A stretch of 64,000 nt of DNA from Bacteroides sp. GM023 (GCF_014750685.1 NZ_JAAXGE010000014.1:310001-374000); one strand, 5' to 3'. Shown: positions 50,461 to 59,422, counted from the stretch's first letter. A program made the numbers and translations. Notes: generated from the sequence alone by a model not told the origin.

Positions 50461-52746
50461 ATGAAAAAAATTGGATTGATGGCCATCGCCTTATTGGGCG
50501 CAGGCGCTACTGTTCATGCACAGACGAGTGCAAAGGACAGTATGAAAGTTGTAAACCTGCAAGAGGTGCAGGTAGTATCCACCCGTGCCACGGCAAAAAC
50601 TCCGGTGGCATTCACCAACGTTAAAAAAGAACAGATTAGTAAACAGAACTTCGGACAGGATATTCCGTTCCTTTTATCTACCACTCCATCCGTACTGACT
50701 ACCTCGGATGCGGGAACAGGCGTAGGATATACCGCCATCCGTGTACGTGGTACAGATGCTACCCGCATCAATGTCACTGCCAACGGTATTCCAATGAACG
50801 ATTCCGAGAGCCACGCTATATTTTGGGTAAATACTCCCGACTTTGCTTCTTCACTGGAAGATATGCAGATTCAACGGGGTGCCGGAACGTCCACCAATGG
50901 TTCGGGAGCATTCGGTGCCAGTATCAATATGCGCACACAGAGCATTTCTTCGAAACCTTACGCGGAAGTATCCGGCTCTTACGGTTCATTCAATACGCAT
51001 AAGGAAACAGTAAAGGTAGGAACAGGACTGATTAATAAATACTGGGCGTTCGACGCACGTCTTTCTAATATTCAGAGTGACGGCTATCGTGACCGTGCCT
51101 CATCGGACTTAAAATCGTATTTCGTACAAGGCGGTTATTTCGGCGAAAACACAACGATTAAGTTTATCACCTTCGGCGGAAAGGAAAAGACCTATCATGC
51201 CTGGGATGGTATCAGTAAAGAACAATTGGAAAATGACCGGACATACAATCCGAACGGAGTGATTCTTGACGATAACAAAGGAAAAGGAAATCCTATCGGC
51301 TTCTATGATGACCAAATGGATAATTACCGCCAAACACATTATCAACTCCTGTTCAATCATATTTTCTCTCCGGCATGGAATTTGAATATTGCTTTCCATT
51401 ATACCAATGGCTTCGGTTATTATCAGGAGTATAAGAACGGATGCAGCCTGGAAGAATATGGTTTGAAACCTTTCTATCTTCCTAACAATAGCGAAGCGCA
51501 AACAAAGACGAACCTTGTTCGTCAAAAATTAGTGGATAGCGACTTCGGCGGTGGTATTTTCTCATTGAATTATCAGAACGAAAAACTAAACGCTTCTTTC
51601 GGCGGTGCTTTGAACCGATACAGTAACGACCATTATGGAAAAGTACTGTGGGTGAAAAACTACACCGAACAGCTTGCCCCTGACCATGAATATTATCGCA
51701 ACAACGGTGGAAAAACAGATGGTAACGTCTATTTGAAAGCCAATTATCAGTTAACTGGCGGATTAAGTGCTTACGCCGACTTGCAATATCGTCATATTCA
51801 CTACACGATTGACGGAGATAACGATAAATGGGATTTCACTGCTACTCCCAAACACCTACAGCGATTAGACGTGAAAGAGAACTTCAGCTTCTTCAATCCG
51901 AAAGCAGGGCTTTTCTGGCAAATCAATCCGAATCATAGTGCCTATGCCTCTTTTTCTGTAGCACAGAAAGAGCCTACCCGCAACAACTATACGGACGGTA
52001 TGTTTGATGAACATCCCAAAGCAGAAAAGTTATTGGACTATGAATTAGGATATACTTACCGCAACGAATGGTTTACCGCAGGTGTCAATCTATATTATAT
52101 GGATTATACCGACCAATTAGTATTGAACGGAAAAACGAATGATATAGGCGAAGCGATGGCAGAAAACGTAAAAGACAGCTACCGCATGGGAATCGAACTG
52201 GCATTGGGCGCTAAGTTCAATGACTGGCTGCGTTGGGATATCAACGGGACATGGAGCAAAAACCGCATCAAGAACTATGTAGGTTATGTGTATGACGAAA
52301 GTTTGGTGAACGGAGGAGCCGTTGACAATTTATATACACAGACAGCGATTGAAGGAGGCAACACGCCTATCGCTTTCTCCCCTTCTTTTATTGGAAACAG
52401 TTTGATTACTCTCGGCAGCAACGGGTTAGAAATTTCTTTCCAGTCACAGTATGTCAGCCGCCAGTATCTCGACAACTTCGGAACAAAGGATAATTCACTC
52501 GACGCCTATTTTGTTAATCATCTTAGCGCATCGTATTCTTTCCAAACCCGCTACACAAAGGGAATCACAATAGGAGCTACCGTTTATAACCTATTCAACA
52601 CGAAATATGAAACAAACGGATACTCGCAAAGCGTTGCCCTTTACGAAAACGGAGACAAGACAAAGCCATATGTGATAAAGCACGACCCACGCTTCTATCC
52701 GATGGCAGGCACCAATATACTGGCACATATCACGTTCCGTTTCTAA
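50461..52746 (+). CDS. TonB-dependent thiamine receptor (OMPthi)
   Basis: This 761-residue receptor has a signal peptide ending in VHAQTSA. A plug domain follows (QDIPFLLSTTPSVLTTSDAGTGVGYTAIRVRG, GAGTSTNGSGAFGASINMRTQ), then a 22-strand barrel ending in HITFRF. It is behind a TPP riboswitch and followed by a PnuT-type transporter and thiamine pyrophosphokinase. This order corresponds to the characterised thiamine uptake operon of B. thetaiotaomicron. It should import thiamine or its phosphates across the outer membrane. Confidence 0.93.
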   Translation: MKKIGLMAIALLGAGATVHAQTSAKDSMKVVNLQEVQVVSTRATAKTPVAFTNVKKEQISKQNFGQDIPFLLSTTPSVLTTSDAGTGVGYTAIRVRGTDATRINVTANGIPMNDSESHAIFWVNTPDFASSLEDMQIQRGAGTSTNGSGAFGASINMRTQSISSKPYAEVSGSYGSFNTHKETVKVGTGLINKYWAFDARLSNIQSDGYRDRASSDLKSYFVQGGYFGENTTIKFITFGGKEKTYHAWDGISKEQLENDRTYNPNGVILDDNKGKGNPIGFYDDQMDNYRQTHYQLLFNHIFSPAWNLNIAFHYTNGFGYYQEYKNGCSLEEYGLKPFYLPNNSEAQTKTNLVRQKLVDSDFGGGIFSLNYQNEKLNASFGGALNRYSNDHYGKVLWVKNYTEQLAPDHEYYRNNGGKTDGNVYLKANYQLTGGLSAYADLQYRHIHYTIDGDNDKWDFTATPKHLQRLDVKENFSFFNPKAGLFWQINPNHSAYASFSVAQKEPTRNNYTDGMFDEHPKAEKLLDYELGYTYRNEWFTAGVNLYYMDYTDQLVLNGKTNDIGEAMAENVKDSYRMGIELALGAKFNDWLRWDINGTWSKNRIKNYVGYVYDESLVNGGAVDNLYTQTAIEGGNTPIAFSPSFIGNSLITLGSNGLEISFQSQYVSRQYLDNFGTKDNSLDAYFVNHLSASYSFQTRYTKGITIGATVYNLFNTKYETNGYSQSVALYENGDKTKPYVIKHDPRFYPMAGTNILAHITFRF

Positions 52747-52756
52747 ACAGATTTGA

Positions 52757-53374
52757 ATGATGGAAATGAATTTCCTTGAAATATTCGGTACAATTGTCGG
52801 TTTAGTCTACCTGTGGTTGGAATACCGGGCAAGTATCTATCTTTGGATAGCGGGCATTATCATGCCTGCTATCTATATCTTCGTCTATTACGAAGCAGGA
52901 TTATATGCAGATTTCGGTATCAATATCTACTATCTGATAGCTGCCATTTACGGCTGGTTCTTTTGGATGTGGGGGCAACGGAAAGGAAAACGAAATCAGT
53001 CTATTGGTGACCATACGGGGAGTGATAAACCGAAAGCACTCCCTATCGTGCATACACCGTGGAAATGCTACCTTCCGCTTTTCCTGGTATTTGTCATTGC
53101 ATTTTTCGGCATTGCCTGGATATTGATTGAATATACGGATAGCAATGTGCCTTGGCTGGATAGTTTTACCACGGCATTGAGTATCGTCGGCATGTGGATG
53201 CTGGCACGCAAATACATAGAGCAATGGTTTGCCTGGATTCTTGTAGACATCGTTTGTTGCGGACTTTATATTTATAAAGACCTTTATTTTACCTCCGCTT
53301 TATACGGACTTTACTCCATTATAGCTATCTTTGGCTACTTTAAATGGAAAAAATTAATGAGCATACAACAATGA
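52757..53374 (+). CDS. pnuT: PnuT thiamine transporter (PnuC family)
   Basis: The 205 residues have seven to eight membrane helices and match the PnuC family (LEIFGTIVGLVYLWLEYRASIYLW, YYEAGLYADFGINIYYLIAAIYGWFFW, WMLARKYIEQWFAWILVDIVC). Within a TPP-riboswitch operon, PnuC relatives carry thiamine rather than nicotinamide riboside. It starts 10 bp after the receptor gene and overlaps the kinase start by 4 bp. Confidence 0.92.
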   Translation: MMEMNFLEIFGTIVGLVYLWLEYRASIYLWIAGIIMPAIYIFVYYEAGLYADFGINIYYLIAAIYGWFFWMWGQRKGKRNQSIGDHTGSDKPKALPIVHTPWKCYLPLFLVFVIAFFGIAWILIEYTDSNVPWLDSFTTALSIVGMWMLARKYIEQWFAWILVDIVCCGLYIYKDLYFTSALYGLYSIIAIFGYFKWKKLMSIQQ

Positions 53375-53997
53375 TAAGCGAACACTATACTCCCGAAGCC
53401 GTAATACTGGCAAACGGTGAATACCCTACTCATCCCCTCCCCCTGCAACTGTTGGAAGAAACTAAATTCGTAGCCTGTTGTGACGGTGCAGCCAATGAGT
53501 ATATTTCTCGCGGACATACACCGGACGTGATTATCGGCGACGGCGACTCCCTTTCCCCCGAATATAAAGAACTTTTCTCCCCTATTGTACATCAGATATC
53601 CGACCAGGAAACGAACGACCAAACCAAAGCCGTTCACTTTCTGCAAAAGAAAGGATTCCGAAAGATTGCTATCGTAGGAGCTACCGGCAAACGGGAAGAC
53701 CATACTTTGGGAAATATCAGCCTGCTCATGGATTATATGAGAGAGGGTATGGAAGTGCGGACTGTCACTGATTATGGCGTATTTATGCCTGCAAACGGTA
53801 CGCAGACTTTCGAGTCTCATCCCGGACAGCAGATTTCCATTATCAATTTCGGAGCGAAAGGATTACAGGGAGAAGGGTTGGTTTACCCGCTTAGTGACTT
53901 TACCAATTGGTGGCAGGGTACGCTTAATGAAGCAACATCTAATGAGTTTACTGTTCATTGTACGGGAGAGTATTTAGTATTCCTAGCTTCTATATAA
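53371..53997 (+). CDS. tnr3: Thiamine pyrophosphokinase
   Basis: The start at 53371 (ATGA overlap with pnuT) is preferred over 53344, leaving 208 residues. The kinase motifs are FVACCDGAANEYISRGHTPDVIIGDGDSLSPE, DQETNDQTKAVHFLQKKG and IVGATGKREDHTLGNISLLMDY. It converts thiamine to TPP and traps the vitamin inside the cell. The short C-terminal barrel closes with GTLNEATSNEFTVHCTG, typical of the thiamine-binding half. Confidence 0.9.
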   Translation: MISEHYTPEAVILANGEYPTHPLPLQLLEETKFVACCDGAANEYISRGHTPDVIIGDGDSLSPEYKELFSPIVHQISDQETNDQTKAVHFLQKKGFRKIAIVGATGKREDHTLGNISLLMDYMREGMEVRTVTDYGVFMPANGTQTFESHPGQQISIINFGAKGLQGEGLVYPLSDFTNWWQGTLNEATSNEFTVHCTGEYLVFLASI

Positions 53998-54021
53998 ACT
54001 ATATTGCAATTACCCGGTTTA

Positions 54022-54103
54022 TGCCACCTTATTGTCACAACTGTGCCACCGTGTTGGCACGGCCGTGACACTTCGATGGCACAACCGTGCCAACAGGGTG
54101 GCA
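54022..54103. repeat. Array of four 16-bp palindromes at exact 22-bp pitch (TGCCA-N6-TGGCA)
   Basis: Units start at 54022 (TGCCACCTTATTGTCA), 54044 (TGCCACCGTGTTGGCA), 54066 (TGACACTTCGATGGCA) and 54088 (TGCCAACAGGGTGGCA), each 22 bp after the previous. The arms are TGNCA and TGNCA with six variable bases between. Units 1 and 3 each have one change in an arm. The array lies between the convergent tnr3 and thrC genes. It shares the 22-bp pitch with the arrays at 19139 and 30900 though the palindrome differs. Confidence 0.85.
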
Positions 54104-54129
54104 CAAATTCATTCCTAGGAAGAAGAGAA

Positions 54130-55431
54130 TTAAAGCGTCAGCAAGTACTTCTTGAAGTCCGCAAACTCTTTTGTCATTTGAAGACTCTTCTTCTCACCTT
54201 TCATAAATTCCTGTAATTTGGCAGGTATTTCTACCGTTTCACCAATGATACTTTCTACTGTTTCGAGGAACTTGGCAGGATGGGCTGTTTCGAGGAATAC
54301 ACCCGTTTCGCCCGGTTGTAAACCTTCCACCAATGCACGATAGCCACATGCACCGTGAGGGTCGAGCAGATAATGATGTTCTTTCCAAGTCTCTTTCACG
54401 GTTTCCCGGATTTGCTCGTCGGTATAGGTAGTTCCCGAAATCTCGGCGGAGATAGCGGCATGAGAACCTTTATACAAATCGAGTACACGGGCAAAGTTGC
54501 TCGGGTCGCCTACGTCCATGGCGTTAGCGATGGTTGCGATAGATGGACGTGGGTTGTATTCGCCTGTTTGCAGATATTGGTAGAATATATCGTTGCGGTT
54601 ATTAGCCGCAATGAAACGCTTCACGGGTAATCCCATTTTCTTACCGAACAGACCGGCAGTGATGTTTCCGAAGTTTCCGCTAGGAACACAGATTACTGCA
54701 TTGTCAGCTTTTCCGGCACGCTTCAACTGGGCATAAGCATAGAAATAATAAAATGCTTGCGGCAGGAAACGGGCAACATTGATAGAGTTGGCGGAAGTCA
54801 GGGACAGGTGTTCATTCAGTTCCTTATCCATAAAAGCCGATTTCACTAATGCCTGACAATCATCGAATGTTCCGTCTACTTCGAGGGCGGTAATATTCTG
54901 TCCTAGTGTGGTGAATTGCTTTTCCTGTATTTCGCTGACTTTTCCTTTCGGATACAATACATATACATGAATACCTTCCACTCCTAAGAATCCGTTAGCC
55001 ACCGCACTTCCCGTATCACCGGAAGTAGCAACCAGCACATTCACATTCTTCTGCCCTTCTTTCTTTATGAAGTAACCGAGCAGACGTGCCATAAAACGAC
55101 CGCCTACGTCTTTGAAAGCCAATGTAGGGCCGTGGAAAAGTTCGAGTGAATAGATATTCTCCGATACCTTTACCAAAGGTACATCGAAACTCAACGTATC
55201 ATATACAATCTGTTTCAGTATATCTGCTGGAACATCTTCACCGAAAAAAGCATCGGCTACACGATAAGCTATTTCCTGAAAAGATAAGCTGTCAATCGTA
55301 TCGTAAAAATCTTGTGGAAGCGGCTTGATGGACATAGGCATAAACAGCCCTTTGTCGGAAGCAAGACCTTTCACCACCGCTTCTTGCAGGGAAGCGTCAG
55401 GTGCTTGTTTATTGGTACTATAATAAATCAT
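54130..55431 (-). CDS. thrC: Threonine synthase (ThrC)
   Basis: This 433-residue PLP enzyme has the threonine synthase start (MIYYSTNKQAPDASLQEAVVKGL), the PLP lysine in FHGPTLAFKDVGGRFMARLLG near residue 108, VLVATSGDTGSAVANGFLG and CVPSGNFGNITAGLFGKKMG. It converts O-phosphohomoserine to threonine, the last step of the pathway. It is the third gene of the thrA-apgM-thrC operon, 12 bp after apgM. The length is typical. Confidence 0.95.
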   Translation of the reverse strand: MIYYSTNKQAPDASLQEAVVKGLASDKGLFMPMSIKPLPQDFYDTIDSLSFQEIAYRVADAFFGEDVPADILKQIVYDTLSFDVPLVKVSENIYSLELFHGPTLAFKDVGGRFMARLLGYFIKKEGQKNVNVLVATSGDTGSAVANGFLGVEGIHVYVLYPKGKVSEIQEKQFTTLGQNITALEVDGTFDDCQALVKSAFMDKELNEHLSLTSANSINVARFLPQAFYYFYAYAQLKRAGKADNAVICVPSGNFGNITAGLFGKKMGLPVKRFIAANNRNDIFYQYLQTGEYNPRPSIATIANAMDVGDPSNFARVLDLYKGSHAAISAEISGTTYTDEQIRETVKETWKEHHYLLDPHGACGYRALVEGLQPGETGVFLETAHPAKFLETVESIIGETVEIPAKLQEFMKGEKKSLQMTKEFADFKKYLLTL

Positions 55432-55443
55432 AATTCGGATGCG

Positions 55444-56652
55444 TTATTTCATGAATTCTTTTATAAACTCGTCTTCTTTCAGCAGACCGTAACTACCGCT
55501 ACAAGCCGATACTTCATCATACGTCTGCACTTCGTCCGGTTCGATACCCGGATACCAAATAAGGAACGGGATAGGGTCGGCAGTATGCGTGCGAAGTTCG
55601 CATGGAGTGGGATGGTCGGGCAATACGGCTATCGCAACCGGTTCGTCCCAGTTTTTCACTGCTTCATAGATAGGGCCTACGGCACGCTTGTCGAGATTCT
55701 CGATTGTCAGGAGTTTCAGGTCGATGTCTCCTTCGTGTCCCGCCTCATCGCTGGCTTCGATATGCAGATAGACAAAGTCGTCCGTCTTCAGAGCTTCCAG
55801 GGCAGCAGCTACTTTATTTTCATAATTCGTATTGTAAAGTCCGGTAGCTCCTTCTACTGCGATGCGGCGCAAGCCTGCATAGTAGCCAATTCCGTTTATC
55901 AGGTCGACAGCCGAGATTACCGCTCCTTTCTTCACTTGCGGAAAGGTTTCGGAGAAGGTAGGCATCTGCGGACGGTAACCGGGACTCCAAGGCCATATGC
56001 TGTTAGCAGGGTCTTTGCCTTCGGCGATACGTTTCAGGTTCAGCGGATGGTCTTTCAGCAGTTTCTGTGATTTCAGAATCAGGTCATTAATCAAGTCAGC
56101 CGTTTCCTGAGCTTCCGGCACTAATGGTTTCACCATCAATGGACGGAAAGGTTTCAAAGGCACATCGTGCGGCGGGGTACAATCCAATTCTTTGTTTCCC
56201 CCTTTGATAACTAACAGATGGCGGTACTGAACTCCCGTGTGGAAACGCACGCGGTCATTTCCCAGTTTCTCTTGCAGGTATTGAATCAATACGTCTGCTT
56301 CTTCTGTCGAGATATGTCCCGAAGAGTGATTTTTCAGAATCTCCCCTTCTACGCAAATCAGATTGCAACGCATCGCCATCTCTCCCGGTTGCAGGTCTAC
56401 GCCGATACTGGCTGCTTCCAGCGGCCCGCGGCCTTCGTACACCTTCGGAAGATTATATCCCAAAACGGACATATTGGCGACCTCACTACCCGGATGGAAA
56501 CCTTCGGCTACGGTGCTCAACCGTCCGACACGTCCCATGCGGGCTAACTTATCCATGTAAGGCGTCTTTGCATATTGCAGGAGCGTCTTGTCCCCTAATG
56601 ACTTCACTGGCCAGTCGGCCATTCCGTCTCCCAATATGATAATATACTTCAT
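55444..56652 (-). CDS. apgM: ApgM-family (phosphoglycerate-mutase-like) probable homoserine kinase
   Basis: The 402 residues belong to the archaeal-type cofactor-independent phosphoglycerate mutase family: IILGDGMADWPVKSLGDKTLLQYAKTPYMDKLARMG, GSEVANMSVLGYNL and the metal-binding ASDEAGHEGD and PDHPTPCELRTHTADPIPFL. There is no ThrB in this operon. In Bacteroides this gene's position suggests it phosphorylates homoserine, as has been proposed for its relatives. This role is inferred from context. It sits between thrA and thrC. Confidence 0.88.
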   Translation of the reverse strand: MKYIIILGDGMADWPVKSLGDKTLLQYAKTPYMDKLARMGRVGRLSTVAEGFHPGSEVANMSVLGYNLPKVYEGRGPLEAASIGVDLQPGEMAMRCNLICVEGEILKNHSSGHISTEEADVLIQYLQEKLGNDRVRFHTGVQYRHLLVIKGGNKELDCTPPHDVPLKPFRPLMVKPLVPEAQETADLINDLILKSQKLLKDHPLNLKRIAEGKDPANSIWPWSPGYRPQMPTFSETFPQVKKGAVISAVDLINGIGYYAGLRRIAVEGATGLYNTNYENKVAAALEALKTDDFVYLHIEASDEAGHEGDIDLKLLTIENLDKRAVGPIYEAVKNWDEPVAIAVLPDHPTPCELRTHTADPIPFLIWYPGIEPDEVQTYDEVSACSGSYGLLKEDEFIKEFMK

Positions 56653-56653
56653 A

Positions 56654-56750
56654 AATTGAAAATTGAGAATTGAGAATTAAAAAATGAAAGAAAGCCTAAG
56701 GTTCGTTTCCGAATGGTATTTCTCAATTTTTAATTCTCAACTTTTAATTT
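56654..56750. repeat. Short palindromic repeat element between thrA and apgM
   Basis: Imperfect terminal inverted repeats (56654-56685 and 56717-56750) surround a ~30-bp core. Both ends begin, in inverse orientation, with an AAATT.AAA.TTGAGAATT pattern. A 21-bp segment (56723-56743) matches 18/21 positions with one inside the FAD-protein gene at 63296-63316; all three differences are C/T. It lies inside an operon without splitting a gene. It looks like a small dispersed repeat of the Bacteroides chromosome. Confidence 0.55.
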
Positions 56751-56751
56751 A

Positions 56752-59187
56752 TTAAACGTTTGCGATGCTCATTATATCGGCAAAGACTCCGGCAGCAGTC
56801 ACACCCGCACCGGCACCGTATCCCTGAATCATCATCGGATATTCCTTATAACGTTCCGTAGTCAGCAGGATGATGTTGTTGCTGCCTTCCAGACCGTAGA
56901 ACGGATGGTTGGCTCCTACTTCCTGCAGGCCGACAGAGGCTTTTCCATTCTCCAGCTTAGCGACGAAGCGCCAGTGCTTATTCTCTTTTTCCAATACTTG
57001 GCGACGGGCTTCAAAGTCAGCGTCCAGGCTCGGTACACGTTTCCAGAAGTCATCCAAAGAACCTTCGAAGAAGTCGTTCGGAACAAAGAGGTTCTTTTCC
57101 ACGTCTTCCTGTTCGATGCGGTATCCGGCTTCACGTGCCAGGATAACCAGTTTGCGAATTACGTCTTTACCACTAAGGTCGATACGCGGGTCGGGTTCGG
57201 AGTAACGTTCTTCCTGCGCCATCTTGATGGTGCGGCTGAAAGGAATATCAGCGCTAATCTTATTAAAGATATAGTTCAATGTACCCGAGAGTACAGCTTC
57301 AATCTTCAATATCTTGTCACCACTATGTATCAGGTCGTTGATTGTATTGATAATCGGAAGTCCCGCACCTACGTTTGTTTCAAACAGATACTTCACGCCA
57401 CGTTGACGGGCAATCGTTTTCAAGTCGCGGTAGTTCTCGTAAGCCGAAGAAGCGGCAATCTTGTTGGCAGCTACTACGGAGATATTATGCTCTAACAAAT
57501 CCTTGTAAAGCGATGCAATGTCGGGGCTTGCCGTACAGTCTACAAATACAGAGTTGAAGATATTCATTCCGACTATTTCATCGCGGATAGATTGCAAGCT
57601 GCTGTCTTCACCTTTTTCTTGCAGTTCTTCACGGAAGTTAGCGAGGTCAAAACCTTTACGGCTGAACATAGCCTTGGCTGCATCAATGATACCTACCACA
57701 TGAAGTTTCAGCCCGTTTTCCATCATTAACTTCTGCTGCTGGCAACGAATCTGTTCCACCAGGCTACCGCCTACCGTACCGATACCGCAGATAAAGAGAT
57801 TCAATACCTGATATTCGGACAGGAAGAAGGAGTCATGGATGACGTTCAGTGATTTGCGCAAGGATTTGGAATCGACTACAAAAGAGATGTTGGTTTCCGA
57901 AGCACCCTGTGCACAGGCGATAACGTTAATACCGTTACGTCCCAGCGTACCGAAGAGTTTACCTGCGATACCCGGCGTGTGTTTCATATTCTCGCCAACG
58001 ATAGCAACCGTAGCCAGATTTCTTTCCGCGAGAATCGGAGAAATCTCTCCCATCTCGATTTCTTTGGCAAATTCTTCGTTCAGCACTTCGCAAGCCAAGT
58101 CGGCATCGGCATTACGCACACCGATGGAAGTACTGTTTTCTGATGAAGCCTGGGATACGAGGAATACACTGATTCCGTTCTTTGCCAACGCCTTGAAGAT
58201 GCGGTAGTTGACACCAATCACACCTACCATACCGAGTCCCTGAACAGTAATCAGGCTCGTATCGTTGATGGAAGAAATACCTTTAATGGCTTTGCAGTGC
58301 GGATTGGAAACTTCCTGTTTGATGATAGTTCCTACTCCGTCCGGATTGAATGTATTCTTTATTATAATAGGTATATTCTTGTGGCATACCGGATAAATAG
58401 TCGGCGGATAGACTACTTTCGCACCGAAATTACAAAGTTCGGTTGCTTCTACGTAAGTCAGTTCGGCAATCGTATAGGCTGTTGAGATGACACGCGGGTC
58501 AGCTGTCATAAAGCCGTCCACGTCCGTCCATATTTCCAAGCTGTTGGCATCGAGCGCCGCAGCAATAATGGATGCTGTATAGTCCGAGCCACCACGACCG
58601 AGGTTGGTCACATCGCCTGAGATTTTATCAGAAGAGATGAATCCGGGCACTAACGCCACTTTCGGAACGGAACTGAAAGCGTCCTTCACCAACTTATGAG
58701 TCAGCTCAACATCCAGTGTATGTTTATTATGCTTCTTTTCTGTCTTGATAAAAGTGCGCGAATCGAACCATTTTGCCCCTTCAATCAGTTCGGCAACGAT
58801 AATGGATGAAAGGCGTTCTCCATAGCTGACGATAGTATCCGATGTCTTCGGGGAAAGGTCTTTAATCAGGTAGATTCCCTGGAATATGTCTTTCAACTCG
58901 TTCAGTAGTTCGCCAATCTGACGTTGCAACGATGTCTGCTTTTCTCCGGTAGGAAACACTTCCTTAATCATCTCCACGTGACGATAAACGATTTCGCGGA
59001 ACTCGCCTTCATAGGCCGAATCTCCCACTGCCGCCATCTTCGATGTGTTTATCAATTTGTCAGTGATGCCTCCCAATGCGGAAACAACTACAATTACCGG
59101 CTCGCCGGCCGACTCTACAATTCTCTTTACGCTTAAAATGCTGTTCACGGAACCTACGGACGTTCCGCCGAATTTCATTACTTTCAT
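56752..59187 (-). CDS. thrA: Bifunctional aspartokinase I/homoserine dehydrogenase I (ThrA)
   Basis: The 811 residues form a fusion. Residues 1-~285 are aspartokinase (MKVMKFGGTSVGSVNSILSV, TNLGRGGSDYTASIIAAALDA). Residues ~310-460 hold two ACT domains (LITVQGLGMVGVIGVNYRIF, LATVAIVGENMKHTPGIAGK). Residues ~465-811 are homoserine dehydrogenase (LFICGIGTVGGSLVEQIRCQ, FETNVGAGLPIINTINDL). It catalyses the first and third steps towards threonine and is normally feedback-regulated by threonine. It is the first gene of the operon and has a ~220-nt leader with a candidate leader peptide. Confidence 0.96.
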   Translation of the reverse strand: MKVMKFGGTSVGSVNSILSVKRIVESAGEPVIVVVSALGGITDKLINTSKMAAVGDSAYEGEFREIVYRHVEMIKEVFPTGEKQTSLQRQIGELLNELKDIFQGIYLIKDLSPKTSDTIVSYGERLSSIIVAELIEGAKWFDSRTFIKTEKKHNKHTLDVELTHKLVKDAFSSVPKVALVPGFISSDKISGDVTNLGRGGSDYTASIIAAALDANSLEIWTDVDGFMTADPRVISTAYTIAELTYVEATELCNFGAKVVYPPTIYPVCHKNIPIIIKNTFNPDGVGTIIKQEVSNPHCKAIKGISSINDTSLITVQGLGMVGVIGVNYRIFKALAKNGISVFLVSQASSENSTSIGVRNADADLACEVLNEEFAKEIEMGEISPILAERNLATVAIVGENMKHTPGIAGKLFGTLGRNGINVIACAQGASETNISFVVDSKSLRKSLNVIHDSFFLSEYQVLNLFICGIGTVGGSLVEQIRCQQQKLMMENGLKLHVVGIIDAAKAMFSRKGFDLANFREELQEKGEDSSLQSIRDEIVGMNIFNSVFVDCTASPDIASLYKDLLEHNISVVAANKIAASSAYENYRDLKTIARQRGVKYLFETNVGAGLPIINTINDLIHSGDKILKIEAVLSGTLNYIFNKISADIPFSRTIKMAQEERYSEPDPRIDLSGKDVIRKLVILAREAGYRIEQEDVEKNLFVPNDFFEGSLDDFWKRVPSLDADFEARRQVLEKENKHWRFVAKLENGKASVGLQEVGANHPFYGLEGSNNIILLTTERYKEYPMMIQGYGAGAGVTAAGVFADIMSIANV

Positions 59188-59212
59188 GAAGATACTTATT
59201 TAAATGCAATGT

Positions 59213-59288
59213 CCTGTGTATAGTTTATTACAGAACGATTGGTTGTTTACGAATAAAATTGAATTTGAATTTTGCCTACTTACACAGG
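59213..59288 (-). promoter_or_regulatory. Complementary segments in the thrA leader
   Basis: CCTGTGTA (59213-59220) and TACACAGG (59281-59288) are exact inverse complements. The first lies about 26 nt upstream of the thrA ATG. The same downstream segment can also pair with a GTGTAT segment further 5' in the leader. ACTATCCA and TGGATAGT, flanking the leader-peptide frame, form a third stem. These are the elements an attenuation or translation-control switch would need. No U-run terminator is visible. Confidence 0.4.
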
Positions 59289-59319
59289 CGTGAATCACGT
59301 AGATACACAAAACTATCCA

Positions 59320-59379
59320 TTAACCCCTAAGGGTCATGGTACACATCGATGTGACTGTATGTGGATAGTACTTCATCAT
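59320..59379 (-). CDS. Candidate thr-operon leader peptide (19 residues, Thr/Met-rich)
   Basis: The ATG at 59379 opens MMKYYPHTVTSMCTMTLRG, ending in TAA at 59320. It has four Thr and four Met in 19 residues, starts about 28 nt after the predicted transcript start, and is flanked by the 8-bp stem ACTATCCA/TGGATAGT. Threonine operon leader peptides in enteric bacteria are Thr-rich, and ThrA supplies both Thr and Met. The similarity is in composition and position only; there is no sequence match to E. coli thrL. Confidence 0.5.
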   Translation of the reverse strand: MMKYYPHTVTSMCTMTLRG

Positions 59380-59414
59380 AGTCCTGTTTCTACTCTTGTT
59401 TTTGATAAGTGTCG

Positions 59415-59422
59415 CAAAAGTA
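59415..59422 (-). promoter_or_regulatory. -7 box of the thr operon
   Basis: The minus strand reads TACTTTTG, a perfect -7 match. It gives a leader of about 220 nt before the thrA ATG at 59187. Confidence 0.55.

Noticed and set aside
19139..54103. The palindrome arrays as CRISPR arrays
   Set aside because: Units are only 14-16 bp, linkers are 6-8 bp with no spacer-like sequence, and no cas gene is present.
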